A stretch of 64,000 nt of DNA from positions 1-64,000 of the forward strand of contig JABSRZ010000012.1 in the NCBI GenBank assembly GCA_013214705.1, read 5' to 3'. Below, piece after piece: positions 1 through 8,070 of the stretch. Made by a program: the position numbers and the translations under genes. The notes under the pieces were generated by a model, which was given only the letters and a program-made list of their open reading frames with translations, searched no databases and was not told where the DNA came from. The stretch's first letter is position 1. Each line of letters opens with the position of its first letter. The DNA is from Hyphomicrobiales bacterium. Its GTDB lineage: Bacteria > Pseudomonadota > Alphaproteobacteria > Rhizobiales > OSC116.

Positions 1-131
1 CCGCCATAACTTGCCCTTACATTAAGCGTATTGACATTAACGCTGCCCCCCAAATAGATGAAGTCATCGGCATTTTTGAAGAAACTTGCGCCAAAATTAT
101 ACTTCAACTAAATGGTAAGATTGTTCGCTAG
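1..131 (+). CDS. C-terminal end of an unidentified protein (partial)
   Basis: An open frame enters from the left edge, is read from base 3, and ends at a TAG at 129-131. It gives 42 residues ending in NGKIVR with no internal stop. The frame converges with the TRAP permease gene and the two stop codons are only 2 bp apart, which fits a real gene end. The visible tail does not let me recognise the family, and no motif is present. Confidence 0.45.
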   Translation, partial: AITCPYIKRIDINAAPQIDEVIGIFEETCAKIILQLNGKIVR

Positions 132-133
132 GC

Positions 134-1414
134 TTAATCTACACCCAGCACATAATTTGGCAATGCGGTGATCAAAGATGGGAAGAAGATTAATAACACC
201 AGAACCATCATGAGCGGCACTAAAAATGGCAGAGTGGCTTTGGCCAGTTTCTCAAATGGTATGCCAGACACGCCAGAAACCACAAACAAACCGATGCCCA
301 TGGGCGGCGTCATTAAGCCAATCATTAAGTTAAAAATAAACACCACGCCAAAATGGATCGGGTCTATACCCGAAGCGGCAATTGTTGGTGCGAGCGCGGG
401 GACAACCAATATCATAATGGCTAAACCTTCGACAAAGAAACCAGCAACAAATACCACCATATTTATTAAAATTAGCAAGGCCAATGGGTCAGTTGTTAGC
501 GATAATAACCAATTTGCCAAATGCATAGGGGCTTGATGAGCCGCTAACACCCAAGCGAAAACACTTGCCGTGGACACAATTAAACATACCATTGCCGTGG
601 TTTTTATGGTTGATAGAACGATTTCAATAAATTTTGCGATGGTCAAATTGCGATAAACAAGTGTCGATAATATCAAAGCATAAATAGACGCGCCAACAGC
701 GGCTTCTGTCGGTGAAAACACGCCGAACGCTATGCCGCCGATAATGATTGCGGGGGTGATTATTGGGAAGATTGAACGCAAGAAAGAACGCATTATGAGG
801 CCAAATGTAGGCACTGGATCTTTTGGATAATTGCGCTTTTTGGCATAATAGGCAATCAAGAACATTAACGAAGCTGCCGTCATTAAGCCGGGGATAATGC
901 CGCCAATGAACAAGCGGCCAATAGATGCGTCAGCTAAAACGCCGTATAATACCATCGGGATTGAGGGCGGGATTAACGGCCCAATAATTGAAGATGATAC
1001 GGTTACAGCGCCCGAAAAGTCGTCGTCATAACCGGCTTTTTTCATGGCCTGAATTTCCATATTGCCGAGGCCGCCCGCATCTGCCAAAGCTGAGCCTGAC
1101 ATGCCAGAGAAAATGACTGAAGCGACAACGTTTACATGCGCCAACCCACCTCGATAATGCCCCACTAGAGACCGGGCAAAGGTGAATATACGTTCGGTTA
1201 TACCGCCAGAATTCATTAAATTACCGGCGAAAATAAAAAACGGAACAGCCAGTAAAGGGAATGAATCTGATATCGATTTTGTCATGCGTTGCGCGATCAC
1301 AAACATCGGGGTTCCATCCACCCATAATTGCACCATAGCTGCAACACCAAGTGTAAAAGCCACTGTCATTCCGAGAAAAAGTAGCGCTATCCAAACCAAG
1401 CCTAAATATATCAT
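134..1414 (-). CDS. dctM: TRAP transporter large permease subunit (DctM family)
   Basis: Large membrane subunit of a tripartite ATP-independent periplasmic transporter, which uses an ion gradient to import a substrate delivered by the binding protein. About a dozen hydrophobic segments are visible. The family pattern GMSGSALADAGGLG lies near residue 105 and IPPSIPMVLYG follows it. The frame stays open further upstream to a GTG at 1540, but ATG 1414 gives 426 residues, the normal family length, and starts 8 bp after the DctQ stop with TAGGT as a possible ribosome binding site. It is the last gene of a dctP-dctQ-dctM operon. The substrate cannot be read from the sequence; family members carry C4-dicarboxylates, sugar acids or keto acids. 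Confidence 0.93.
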   Translation of the reverse strand: MIYLGLVWIALLFLGMTVAFTLGVAAMVQLWVDGTPMFVIAQRMTKSISDSFPLLAVPFFIFAGNLMNSGGITERIFTFARSLVGHYRGGLAHVNVVASVIFSGMSGSALADAGGLGNMEIQAMKKAGYDDDFSGAVTVSSSIIGPLIPPSIPMVLYGVLADASIGRLFIGGIIPGLMTAASLMFLIAYYAKKRNYPKDPVPTFGLIMRSFLRSIFPIITPAIIIGGIAFGVFSPTEAAVGASIYALILSTLVYRNLTIAKFIEIVLSTIKTTAMVCLIVSTASVFAWVLAAHQAPMHLANWLLSLTTDPLALLILINMVVFVAGFFVEGLAIMILVVPALAPTIAASGIDPIHFGVVFIFNLMIGLMTPPMGIGLFVVSGVSGIPFEKLAKATLPFLVPLMMVLVLLIFFPSLITALPNYVLGVD

Positions 1415-1422
1415 TTTAATAC

Positions 1423-1914
1423 CTACATTAATGTTTCGGTTTGGTTTTCGACCAATCCAAACAAAATTATTTTTCGGATTTCCAAAGCTGTTCTTATGGC
1501 CATTAAAGTACAAGCCAATGGCACTGCTGAATATTCCCACGAAGAACTAATGCCCATGGCTATTGTTGGTAAATTCATCACTTTATAAGACAATAGAAAG
1601 CCAAACCAGATGACAACCAACAGAAAACACAAAACCATTGCATGCATAACTATGGCAATATATTTGCCCCAAGTTTTTGGCAATTTGTTTACCATAACCG
1701 TAATGGCGATATGTTCCCGGGTTTTCATGCAATAGGCTGAACCGAAGAAAACGATCCATAAAAAACAAAACCGGGCGAACTCTTCTGTCCACGGCAAGGG
1801 GTATACAAAAACATAGCGACTAATGACTTGCAAGAAAAGCGCAAGAAAAGCGCCCATAAAGACAGACACTAAAAATATTTCTTCTAATTTTTCTAATTTT
1901 TTTAACAATTTCAT
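1423..1914 (-). CDS. dctQ: TRAP transporter small permease subunit (DctQ family)
   Basis: Small four-helix membrane subunit that partners DctM. The characteristic stretch PWTEEFARFCFLWIVFFGSA lies near residue 40, and four hydrophobic segments are visible in 163 residues. I prefer ATG 1914 to a TTG at 1923, because the AGGA upstream stands 10 bases from the ATG but almost touches the TTG. It sits 64 bp downstream of dctP and 8 bp upstream of dctM, so the three are very likely one transcript. Confidence 0.9.
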   Translation of the reverse strand: MKLLKKLEKLEEIFLVSVFMGAFLALFLQVISRYVFVYPLPWTEEFARFCFLWIVFFGSAYCMKTREHIAITVMVNKLPKTWGKYIAIVMHAMVLCFLLVVIWFGFLLSYKVMNLPTIAMGISSSWEYSAVPLACTLMAIRTALEIRKIILFGLVENQTETLM

Positions 1915-1978
1915 TCGAATCAATTCCTATGAAAAATGGTGCAGCCATTCATAAGCTACACCATTCTTGAGATTGTAA

Positions 1979-2965
1979 TTATTCGATTTCAGCTAAAGCA
2001 GAATATACACCAGCGCCCCAGGTATCTTCAAATTGCTTATAAACATCTTGCATAGCATCAGCTAAATCGGCTTTGTTTGGCCGGCTAACTTGCATGCCTT
2101 TGCCTTCAAGTATTTCGACTAAAGAGGCTTCCAAGTCGATGATGCTTTGGTTGTATATTGCACCTTGTGCAGTCATCACTTCTAAAACCACGGCTCTATC
2201 AGCTTCAGAAGCTGCATTCCATGCATCTTCTGATACGATGGGCGCAACAAATTGTACCAAATGTCCAGATAATACTAGATGTTTTTGAACTTCGTAGAAT
2301 TTAGCAGCGTCAATTGTTGGTAGGGGGTTTTCTTGTCCATCAACAATGCCGGTTTGCATAGCAAGATACAATTCAGAGAATGACATTGGCGTTGGTTGCA
2401 TACCTAGAGCTTTGGCAAATTCTAAGCTAAGCGCAACTTCTGGAACCCGTATTTTTAGGCCTGCCAAATCGCTAATTTCTGAAACCGCACTCTTATTGCT
2501 CGTAATGTGTCTTGTGCCATAGTACCAAATGTCTAATACACGAAGGCCATGATCAGCTCTAAGTTGCTCAAATAATTCTTGGCCTTTTGCGCTGTCAGCT
2601 AGGCGTTCTAAATGGTTAAAATCTTTTGAAAGGAATGGAGCTTCAAATACGCCTAGGCTTTTATTCCATTGGCTAAGTATGCCTGCACCGTCAAATGCCA
2701 TTTGGTGTGTGCCAATGGTCATGCCAGTTAGCACTTCTTTTGCGCCGCCAATTTGCCCAGCTGGGAAAACTTTAATTTCAATGCGGTTGTCAGTTCTTTC
2801 AGCAATTTCTTTTGCAGCGGCTTCCAAAGCTAAATTAGATGGATGGCTAGGTGGTAATACATGACCTAACTTCCATTCTACGGCATTGGCGCCGTTAACG
2901 CCCATGCTCATTGCCAGCATGGCACCAGCAATTGTTAAGATTTTACTTTTGGTAGATAGTTTCAT
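1979..2965 (-). CDS. dctP: TRAP transporter substrate-binding protein (DctP family)
   Basis: Periplasmic solute receptor of the TRAP system. Residues 1-28 form a signal peptide ending in GANA. The mature protein shows the DctP fold pattern: GHVLPPSHPSN at its start, FPAGQIGGAKE near residue 70, and KIRVPE near residue 175, whose arginine usually binds the carboxylate of the ligand. SELYLAMQTGIVDGQENP follows near residue 205. At 328 residues it is full length. AGAGGG-like sequence (AGAGGGATTT) precedes the ATG, a strong ribosome binding site. It is the first gene of the operon. The conserved arginine suggests an acidic ligand, but its identity is not predictable here. Confidence 0.93.
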   Translation of the reverse strand: MKLSTKSKILTIAGAMLAMSMGVNGANAVEWKLGHVLPPSHPSNLALEAAAKEIAERTDNRIEIKVFPAGQIGGAKEVLTGMTIGTHQMAFDGAGILSQWNKSLGVFEAPFLSKDFNHLERLADSAKGQELFEQLRADHGLRVLDIWYYGTRHITSNKSAVSEISDLAGLKIRVPEVALSLEFAKALGMQPTPMSFSELYLAMQTGIVDGQENPLPTIDAAKFYEVQKHLVLSGHLVQFVAPIVSEDAWNAASEADRAVVLEVMTAQGAIYNQSIIDLEASLVEILEGKGMQVSRPNKADLADAMQDVYKQFEDTWGAGVYSALAEIE

Positions 2966-3005
2966 AAATCCCTCTTGACTTGGTTGGTATTAATTCATAT
3001 ATAAG

Positions 3006-3029
3006 TACACCATGTATATATGAGGTGTA
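3006..3029. promoter_or_regulatory. Inverted repeat upstream of dctP, candidate operator
   Basis: TACACC at 3006-3011 and GGTGTA at 3024-3029 form perfect 6-bp arms around an AT-rich centre with TATATA. The dyad lies about 40 bp upstream of the dctP start, in a 318-bp spacer that has no other gene. The arrangement suits a dimeric repressor such as a GntR-type protein, but no regulator gene for the transporter is visible in the window. Confidence 0.4.
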
Positions 3030-3178
3030 AAGGGCTGAGTCAAGTTGTATTTTGATGCCAATGTTGATGGCGTAGACCCAAATGAAGCTGCAAATGTTGG
3101 CGGTTCCCCAGCCATAGAGCTAGTGTCTATCTAAATGGAAATAGAATTAGAAAGTAAAATAGACGCAAAAACACCGAA

Positions 3179-3199
3179 GCCGACCTGGTTTAGATCGGC
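3179..3199 (-). terminator. Weak hairpin after iolB, possible terminator
   Basis: GCCGA and TCGGC form a 5-bp stem, extended by two more pairs after one mismatch. On the minus strand it lies about 85 bp after the iolB stop, and an interrupted U-rich stretch follows. It is a plausible but weak end signal for the iol transcript. Confidence 0.3.
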
Positions 3200-3283
3200 G
3201 TGATGATTATCAAAATTTCAATATACAAATGTGAAGTAATAGGTTTTGCGGGGTTTTTTAGTCAATAAATGTTATCTAACCAC

Positions 3284-4090
3284 CTAAGCTTTGTCGATGA
3301 TCCACTCGTGATCTTTGTCATTATTAAACTGCCATTTGCGGATCGGCCCGGCCATTACATTTAGATAATATAGGTCATAGCCATATAATGTGCCGACTGG
3401 GTGATAGCCTTTGGGCACTTGCACCACGTCGCCATCTTCGACCGTCATGGTTTCATCGAGCGATCTATCATCGGTATAAACCCGTTGGAAAGCAAAGCCT
3501 TGTGGCGGGTCGATGCGGTGATAATAGGTTTCTTCTAAAAATGATTCATGCGGTAAATTGTCTTGGTCATGTTTATGTGGCGGGTAGCTAGAGCAGTTGC
3601 CGTTGGGGGTGATGACCTCGACAACTAGCAAGCTATCGGCAGGTTGATCATCAGGCAATATATTGCAAACATGCCTAACATTCGCGCCTTTGCCACGGGT
3701 TTCTTGGCTCATATCTTCGGGTTTTATCAGCCGTACTGGATGGTTGCCAAAGCCCGGCGCGGTGCACACAGCTAGGGTTAAATCGCCAATGGCGGTGACG
3801 GTGAATTCACTATCATTTGGCAAATAGACCGCGTGCGGGGCAATAGAGTCAAACACGGTTTTGCGGCTACCAATGTTCAAATATTTTTGGTCGCCGGCCT
3901 TAACATCGGCAGAACCTGTCACCATCACCAAACAAACCTCCAAATCGCCAGTTTGTTGGCTTATTGACATGCCCGATTTTAGTTCGAACAGCTCAAACCC
4001 AACATATTTTAGCGTTGAATTTTCAGGTTTAACCGATTGACGGCATCCGGTCGCATCTGGGGTTTTTGACTTTACTAATAGGTGGCTCAT
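3284..4090 (-). CDS. iolB: 5-deoxy-glucuronate isomerase
   Basis: IolB converts 5-deoxy-D-glucuronate to 5-dehydro-2-deoxy-D-gluconate in myo-inositol breakdown. It is a 268-residue bicupin. The metal-binding pattern is visible as PPHKHD near residue 172, EETYYH near 190 and a later GYHPVGT histidine. The ATG at 4090 is the only good start. It lies 63 bp downstream of the iolC fusion gene, so its product would be the substrate for the next enzyme encoded in the same transcript. No other cupin family fits this length and motif set. Confidence 0.93.
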   Translation of the reverse strand: MSHLLVKSKTPDATGCRQSVKPENSTLKYVGFELFELKSGMSISQQTGDLEVCLVMVTGSADVKAGDQKYLNIGSRKTVFDSIAPHAVYLPNDSEFTVTAIGDLTLAVCTAPGFGNHPVRLIKPEDMSQETRGKGANVRHVCNILPDDQPADSLLVVEVITPNGNCSSYPPHKHDQDNLPHESFLEETYYHRIDPPQGFAFQRVYTDDRSLDETMTVEDGDVVQVPKGYHPVGTLYGYDLYYLNVMAGPIRKWQFNNDKDHEWIIDKA

Positions 4091-4153
4091 TTTAAACTCT
4101 CATAATTATTTATTTATAATATTCTAATTTGATGGCACGGGTCTGCGCGGTTA

Positions 4154-6052
4154 TTATGAGCGTAATAGCCGCCAACTGGAAATTAGCTCGGCATATTTTT
4201 CGGCGATTAAGTCCATGGCTTGAGCGTCGGAAATTTGGCTATTAAACCATTTTTCGGCGGCTTCGGCAAATACGCTTCTGCCAACGGCAAAGCCTTTGCA
4301 GATAGGTGCTTTTGCGCCGATCTCGAAATCTTTTAACAATTGTGCAATGGGTGCGTTTAGCCCCAACATAACCACGCCGCGGCAATGAGGGTCAAACCGT
4401 TTGATCAGATCGGTGGCTTGTTGCCAGGCTTTGGCGGTTTTAAGTGGACTGATTTTCCACCAATCGGGGTATATACCGGCTTCATAACAGTCTTGCATGG
4501 CCGAAATTATATCGTCATCATCGCATGGTTGTGGCGGGATGACTTCGAGCAACATTTCATGATTGGTCGATAGGCAGGCTGCATATAGGTTTTGAATCAA
4601 TTTTATTTGTTGCTGTTTCATTGCGGTTTCATCATTAGATGAATAGCTCACCAAGCATTTGGCAATGTGGCTTTCGGGCCAATCATGCAAGGTTGCGGCA
4701 ATGTTATTACCGGCTTCAAACTCTAATGGGCGTGAGCCGGGCAATTCTACTGGGCGGGCGACCCAGTTTTTGCCATTAGTTAGGTTGGCCATAGTGTCAA
4801 AGCCGTATTTATCATCGACCAAAACTTCGATGCCGCTATCTGCGCCCAAAACCGTGCCGGCGGCTTGCGCGATTAGCGACTTGAAATAACCGATATCGGC
4901 AGTTGTTTTTTGGCTATTTTCTAATAGATGTTCAAATTGCGAGCGATGATCGAACGCGATGGCGCGAATTTCTGGCCATTGTTTTTTGCGGTTGGTGACG
5001 CGGTGAATGTGGGCGAGGCGTTTGTCATCACGTAGCCTGAAATGCGGGCTGCCATTTTGCAGAAAGTCTTGCAGCTCTACCCAACTTGGTATGGCCGGCG
5101 CGCAGCCGTGGCGCGAAACCACAATGGCGCCAGATGCGTTGCCATATTCGCAACAGGTTTTCCAATCTTCATTGGCCACCCAGCCGCGTAAAAAGCCGCT
5201 CATAAAACCATCGCCAGCGCCCAATGTGTTATAAACTTCTATCTCTTTGCCTTTAACCCATATGCCGTCATCCAGATTTTCTGGTATAGCGCCCGGGAAA
5301 ACCACACAACCCATCGGCCCGCGTTTGACCACAATGGCTGCATCTGGGTTTATGGCGCGTAATTTTTTGACCGCTTGCATGGTGTCGGTCGAGCCGCCGG
5401 CAATGTGAATTTCTTCTTCTGTGCCGACTATTAAATCGCAATCGGCAATGATGGTTTGCACATGAGCCGAAATGTCGGCGGATTCGATGAATCTATTTTC
5501 GCCATCGCCATGTGAGGTCAAGCCCCAAGCCACGGGGCGGTAATCAATGTCTAAAACCACTTTGGTGCCCGCTTGTTTGGCATATTTTATCGCCAGCCGA
5601 GATGCCGCCTCGACACCGGGTTGCGAGAAATGCGTGCCGGTTACCACAATCGACTTAGATGAGGCAATATAGGCTTGATCTATTTCATTTGTGGAGATGG
5701 CCATATCTGCACAATTTTCGCGGTAAAATATATGTGGCGAGGTTTGCAGGTCTCTAATGCCCAAAATAACCAAGGCGGTAAGCCGTTCTGGGTCTATGGT
5801 TAGGTTCGATATATCAACGCCTTCGCTTTGTAAAGTGTCAGCTATATAGCGCCCCATTTGCTCGTCGCCAACCCGGGTTATCAAGCCAGATTTTAAGCCC
5901 AAGCGCGAAGTGCCAACCGCAATATTTGTGGCGCAACCGCCGACATATTTGGCAAAAGACTGCATGTCTTCGAGCCTGCCGCCAACTTGTTCGCCATAAA
6001 GATCTACACTAGATCGGCCAATACAAATGACATCTAATTTGCGGTTATTCAT
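4154..6052 (-). CDS. iolC: Fused 5-dehydro-2-deoxygluconokinase / DUF2090 aldolase-like protein
   Basis: Two-domain cytoplasmic enzyme of inositol breakdown, 632 residues. Residues 1 to about 320 are a PfkB sugar kinase with GGCATNIAVGTSRLG near residue 38 and the ATP/catalytic signature NTLGAGDGF near residue 275, whose aspartate is the catalytic base. Residues from about 330 to the end match the DUF2090 region of IolC fusion proteins, with AIAFDHRSQF at its start. The kinase phosphorylates 5-dehydro-2-deoxygluconate. The DUF2090 half is thought to act as the aldolase splitting the phosphate to dihydroxyacetone phosphate and malonate semialdehyde, which would replace a separate iolJ. It starts 14 bp after the RpiR-family gene, in one operon with iolB. 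Confidence 0.93.
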   Translation of the reverse strand: MNNRKLDVICIGRSSVDLYGEQVGGRLEDMQSFAKYVGGCATNIAVGTSRLGLKSGLITRVGDEQMGRYIADTLQSEGVDISNLTIDPERLTALVILGIRDLQTSPHIFYRENCADMAISTNEIDQAYIASSKSIVVTGTHFSQPGVEAASRLAIKYAKQAGTKVVLDIDYRPVAWGLTSHGDGENRFIESADISAHVQTIIADCDLIVGTEEEIHIAGGSTDTMQAVKKLRAINPDAAIVVKRGPMGCVVFPGAIPENLDDGIWVKGKEIEVYNTLGAGDGFMSGFLRGWVANEDWKTCCEYGNASGAIVVSRHGCAPAIPSWVELQDFLQNGSPHFRLRDDKRLAHIHRVTNRKKQWPEIRAIAFDHRSQFEHLLENSQKTTADIGYFKSLIAQAAGTVLGADSGIEVLVDDKYGFDTMANLTNGKNWVARPVELPGSRPLEFEAGNNIAATLHDWPESHIAKCLVSYSSNDETAMKQQQIKLIQNLYAACLSTNHEMLLEVIPPQPCDDDDIISAMQDCYEAGIYPDWWKISPLKTAKAWQQATDLIKRFDPHCRGVVMLGLNAPIAQLLKDFEIGAKAPICKGFAVGRSVFAEAAEKWFNSQISDAQAMDLIAEKYAELISSWRLLRS

Positions 6053-6066
6053 GAGATTATCCTGTG

Positions 6067-6894
6067 TTAAATTCTAGATTTTTCGATGGATTGACCAACC
6101 CCGACCACGAGGCTTTGGGCTAAACATAAAGGCGCAACTAAGCTGCGAAACGCTTGTTCGCTGGCTTCTTGAATTTCAAAACTAACTGCGCTATTGGCGG
6201 CCAAAGGGCTAACCGGACTGTCGGTAATGGAAATAATTTTAAGGCCTTTGCTTGCCATGCTGGTCACCAATTCGGCGATGATTGGGGTGTAAGGCGCAAA
6301 ACTAATAGCAATGACCACATCATCAGCGCCAACTTGCGCCATTTGATGGTCTAACATGCCGCCCGCGCCATCGGCTAGATGGCAGCCAACATCTAAGCGC
6401 GATAAGGCGTAATACATGTAATTAGCCACTGCATAAGCGCGGCTTTGTGCCAATAGATATACGTTTTTGGAGTTTTTAATCAGCTCGACGGCTTGTTCCA
6501 ATTTATCCGAAGGCATGTTGAGCTTTAATTGCTCTAATGATTGGATGCCAGAATGGGTAAAATTGTCTAATATACCGGCCACGCCTTGGCGGTTATCCTC
6601 GCTGTACAAGGTTTGAATGCGCTCTTTATAGCTCGAGGTATTTTCCATAAAACCAGCGCGGAATACCCGCTGCATATCAGAGAAACCATCGAAACCAAAA
6701 GCTTTTGCAAACCGGACAATGGTCGACGGGTTTACCGACGCCCGGGCGGCAACTGTGGTTACAGTTTCGAGCGCTATTACATTCATATCATCGAGGGCAA
6801 AGCGGCCTAACTTTTGCAATTGCGGGGTTAATGCGACAAATTCGGCGGTGATGGCATTGACAAGCTCGGGATATGTGGCTGGTGCGGGTTTCAT
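6067..6894 (-). CDS. MurR/RpiR family regulator with SIS domain, likely inositol regulator
   Basis: Transcription factor of 275 residues. The N-terminal helix-turn-helix spans about residues 1-80, with TTVAARASVNPSTIVRFAKAFG as its recognition region, and a phosphosugar-binding SIS domain fills about residues 125-260. Family members sense phosphorylated sugars. It is the first gene of the unit with iolC and iolB, which suggests that it controls them and probably itself, in the way IolR of this family does in rhizobia. No clear operator is visible in the AT-rich spacer upstream. Confidence 0.88.
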   Translation of the reverse strand: MKPAPATYPELVNAITAEFVALTPQLQKLGRFALDDMNVIALETVTTVAARASVNPSTIVRFAKAFGFDGFSDMQRVFRAGFMENTSSYKERIQTLYSEDNRQGVAGILDNFTHSGIQSLEQLKLNMPSDKLEQAVELIKNSKNVYLLAQSRAYAVANYMYYALSRLDVGCHLADGAGGMLDHQMAQVGADDVVIAISFAPYTPIIAELVTSMASKGLKIISITDSPVSPLAANSAVSFEIQEASEQAFRSLVAPLCLAQSLVVGVGQSIEKSRI

Positions 6895-7083
6895 ACGTTT
6901 CTCAATATTTATTCATTAAGCTAACGGGTTTTGAATTTATGACGCCATATAAACATAATATATTATTATTGGCAAGAATAAAATATTTCATTAAATAGGA
7001 AAATAGAAAATTTATTTTATTAGTGGGGGCAAGTGTAGTTGAGCTTGCGGCAGATGATGTGCAGCAGAGGCGCGATATAAAGG

Positions 7084-7953
7084 CTAAAAATCACTATTTT
7101 TGACAATTTGGGCTAAAAAATCAGAGACAATTTTTATGCGTTGCAAATCTCGTTGGCTTTCATGGAAGGCCAGCCAATATTCGCGGGTTAATGAGGTGGG
7201 GAATAATTGCACCAAATCATCATCGCCATGTGCCAAATAATCGTGCAAAATGCCAATGCCAGCGCCGGCTTTTACCACTGCGACTTGGCCGGTTGCGGTC
7301 GAAACTTCGATAGATGAGCGCCAATTGCGCATCACCTCATTTGAATAATTTAGCAATGGCGAATAAATAAGATCTTCGACATAACCAACCAAGCGGTGCT
7401 GGGCAAGTTCTGGCAGTGTTTTTGGCCGGCCAAAGTTTTGAATATATTGTTTAGACGCGTAAAGACTTAAGCCATAATCTGTTAGTTTTTTAACAATTAA
7501 CCGGCCTTTTTCGGGCCGACCGACCATAATGGCTATATCTGCCTCACGTTGTGAGAGCGAAAAATTGCGCGGCACGGGCACAAGTTGTATTTTTAATTCG
7601 GGGTATTGGTCTAACAATGAAGGCAGTTTGGGGGCTAAAAACCCTAGGCCAAACCCATCTGGCGCGCCCACCCGCACGATGCCGCTGGCCTTGGTGTCTT
7701 GTTTTTCAAACGCCGTTTCGCTCGACAATAATACTTGCTCAGCGCGTTCTATTTTATGGAAAAACGCCGTGCCGGCCTCGGTTAATTCGCAGCCATAAGT
7801 GCGCCTCACCAATAATTTTGTGCCTAATGAGGTTTCTAAGGCCGAAATGCGGCGGCTTAGCGTGGCGTGGTTGATGCCAAGCCCGGTGGCGGCGGCTGAA
7901 ATTTGACCAGCTCTGGCAACCGCCAAAAATAATTTTGTGTCTTCCCAATTCAT
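7084..7953 (-). CDS. LysR family regulator divergent from mmsA
   Basis: DNA-binding regulator of about 289 residues. The N-terminal winged helix contains LAVARAGQISAAATGLGINHATLSRRISALE, and the C-terminal effector domain begins near residue 90. The frame stays open upstream to a TTG at 7995, but ATG 7953 starts at MNWEDTKLFLAV, where LysR proteins normally begin. It is transcribed away from mmsA across a 117-bp spacer, the usual geometry for a LysR protein that controls its divergent neighbour. The effector is unknown; it may be an intermediate of malonate or methylmalonate semialdehyde metabolism. Confidence 0.88.
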   Translation of the reverse strand: MNWEDTKLFLAVARAGQISAAATGLGINHATLSRRISALETSLGTKLLVRRTYGCELTEAGTAFFHKIERAEQVLLSSETAFEKQDTKASGIVRVGAPDGFGLGFLAPKLPSLLDQYPELKIQLVPVPRNFSLSQREADIAIMVGRPEKGRLIVKKLTDYGLSLYASKQYIQNFGRPKTLPELAQHRLVGYVEDLIYSPLLNYSNEVMRNWRSSIEVSTATGQVAVVKAGAGIGILHDYLAHGDDDLVQLFPTSLTREYWLAFHESQRDLQRIKIVSDFLAQIVKNSDF

Positions 7954-8070
7954 AGGTGTGGCTCGATTTGGTTTATTACGTCTATTTTTGCACAACAGAT
8001 GTTCATATTGCGCTATTTCCGTGCGTATTTTGATAGTATAGGCTGCGGTTAATTTAACAAGGGAATTATT

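Noticed and set aside
1415-1540. Longer DctM protein starting at GTG 1540
   Set aside because: It would overlap dctQ by more than 100 bases and lengthen the protein beyond the family norm with a non-hydrophobic N-terminus.
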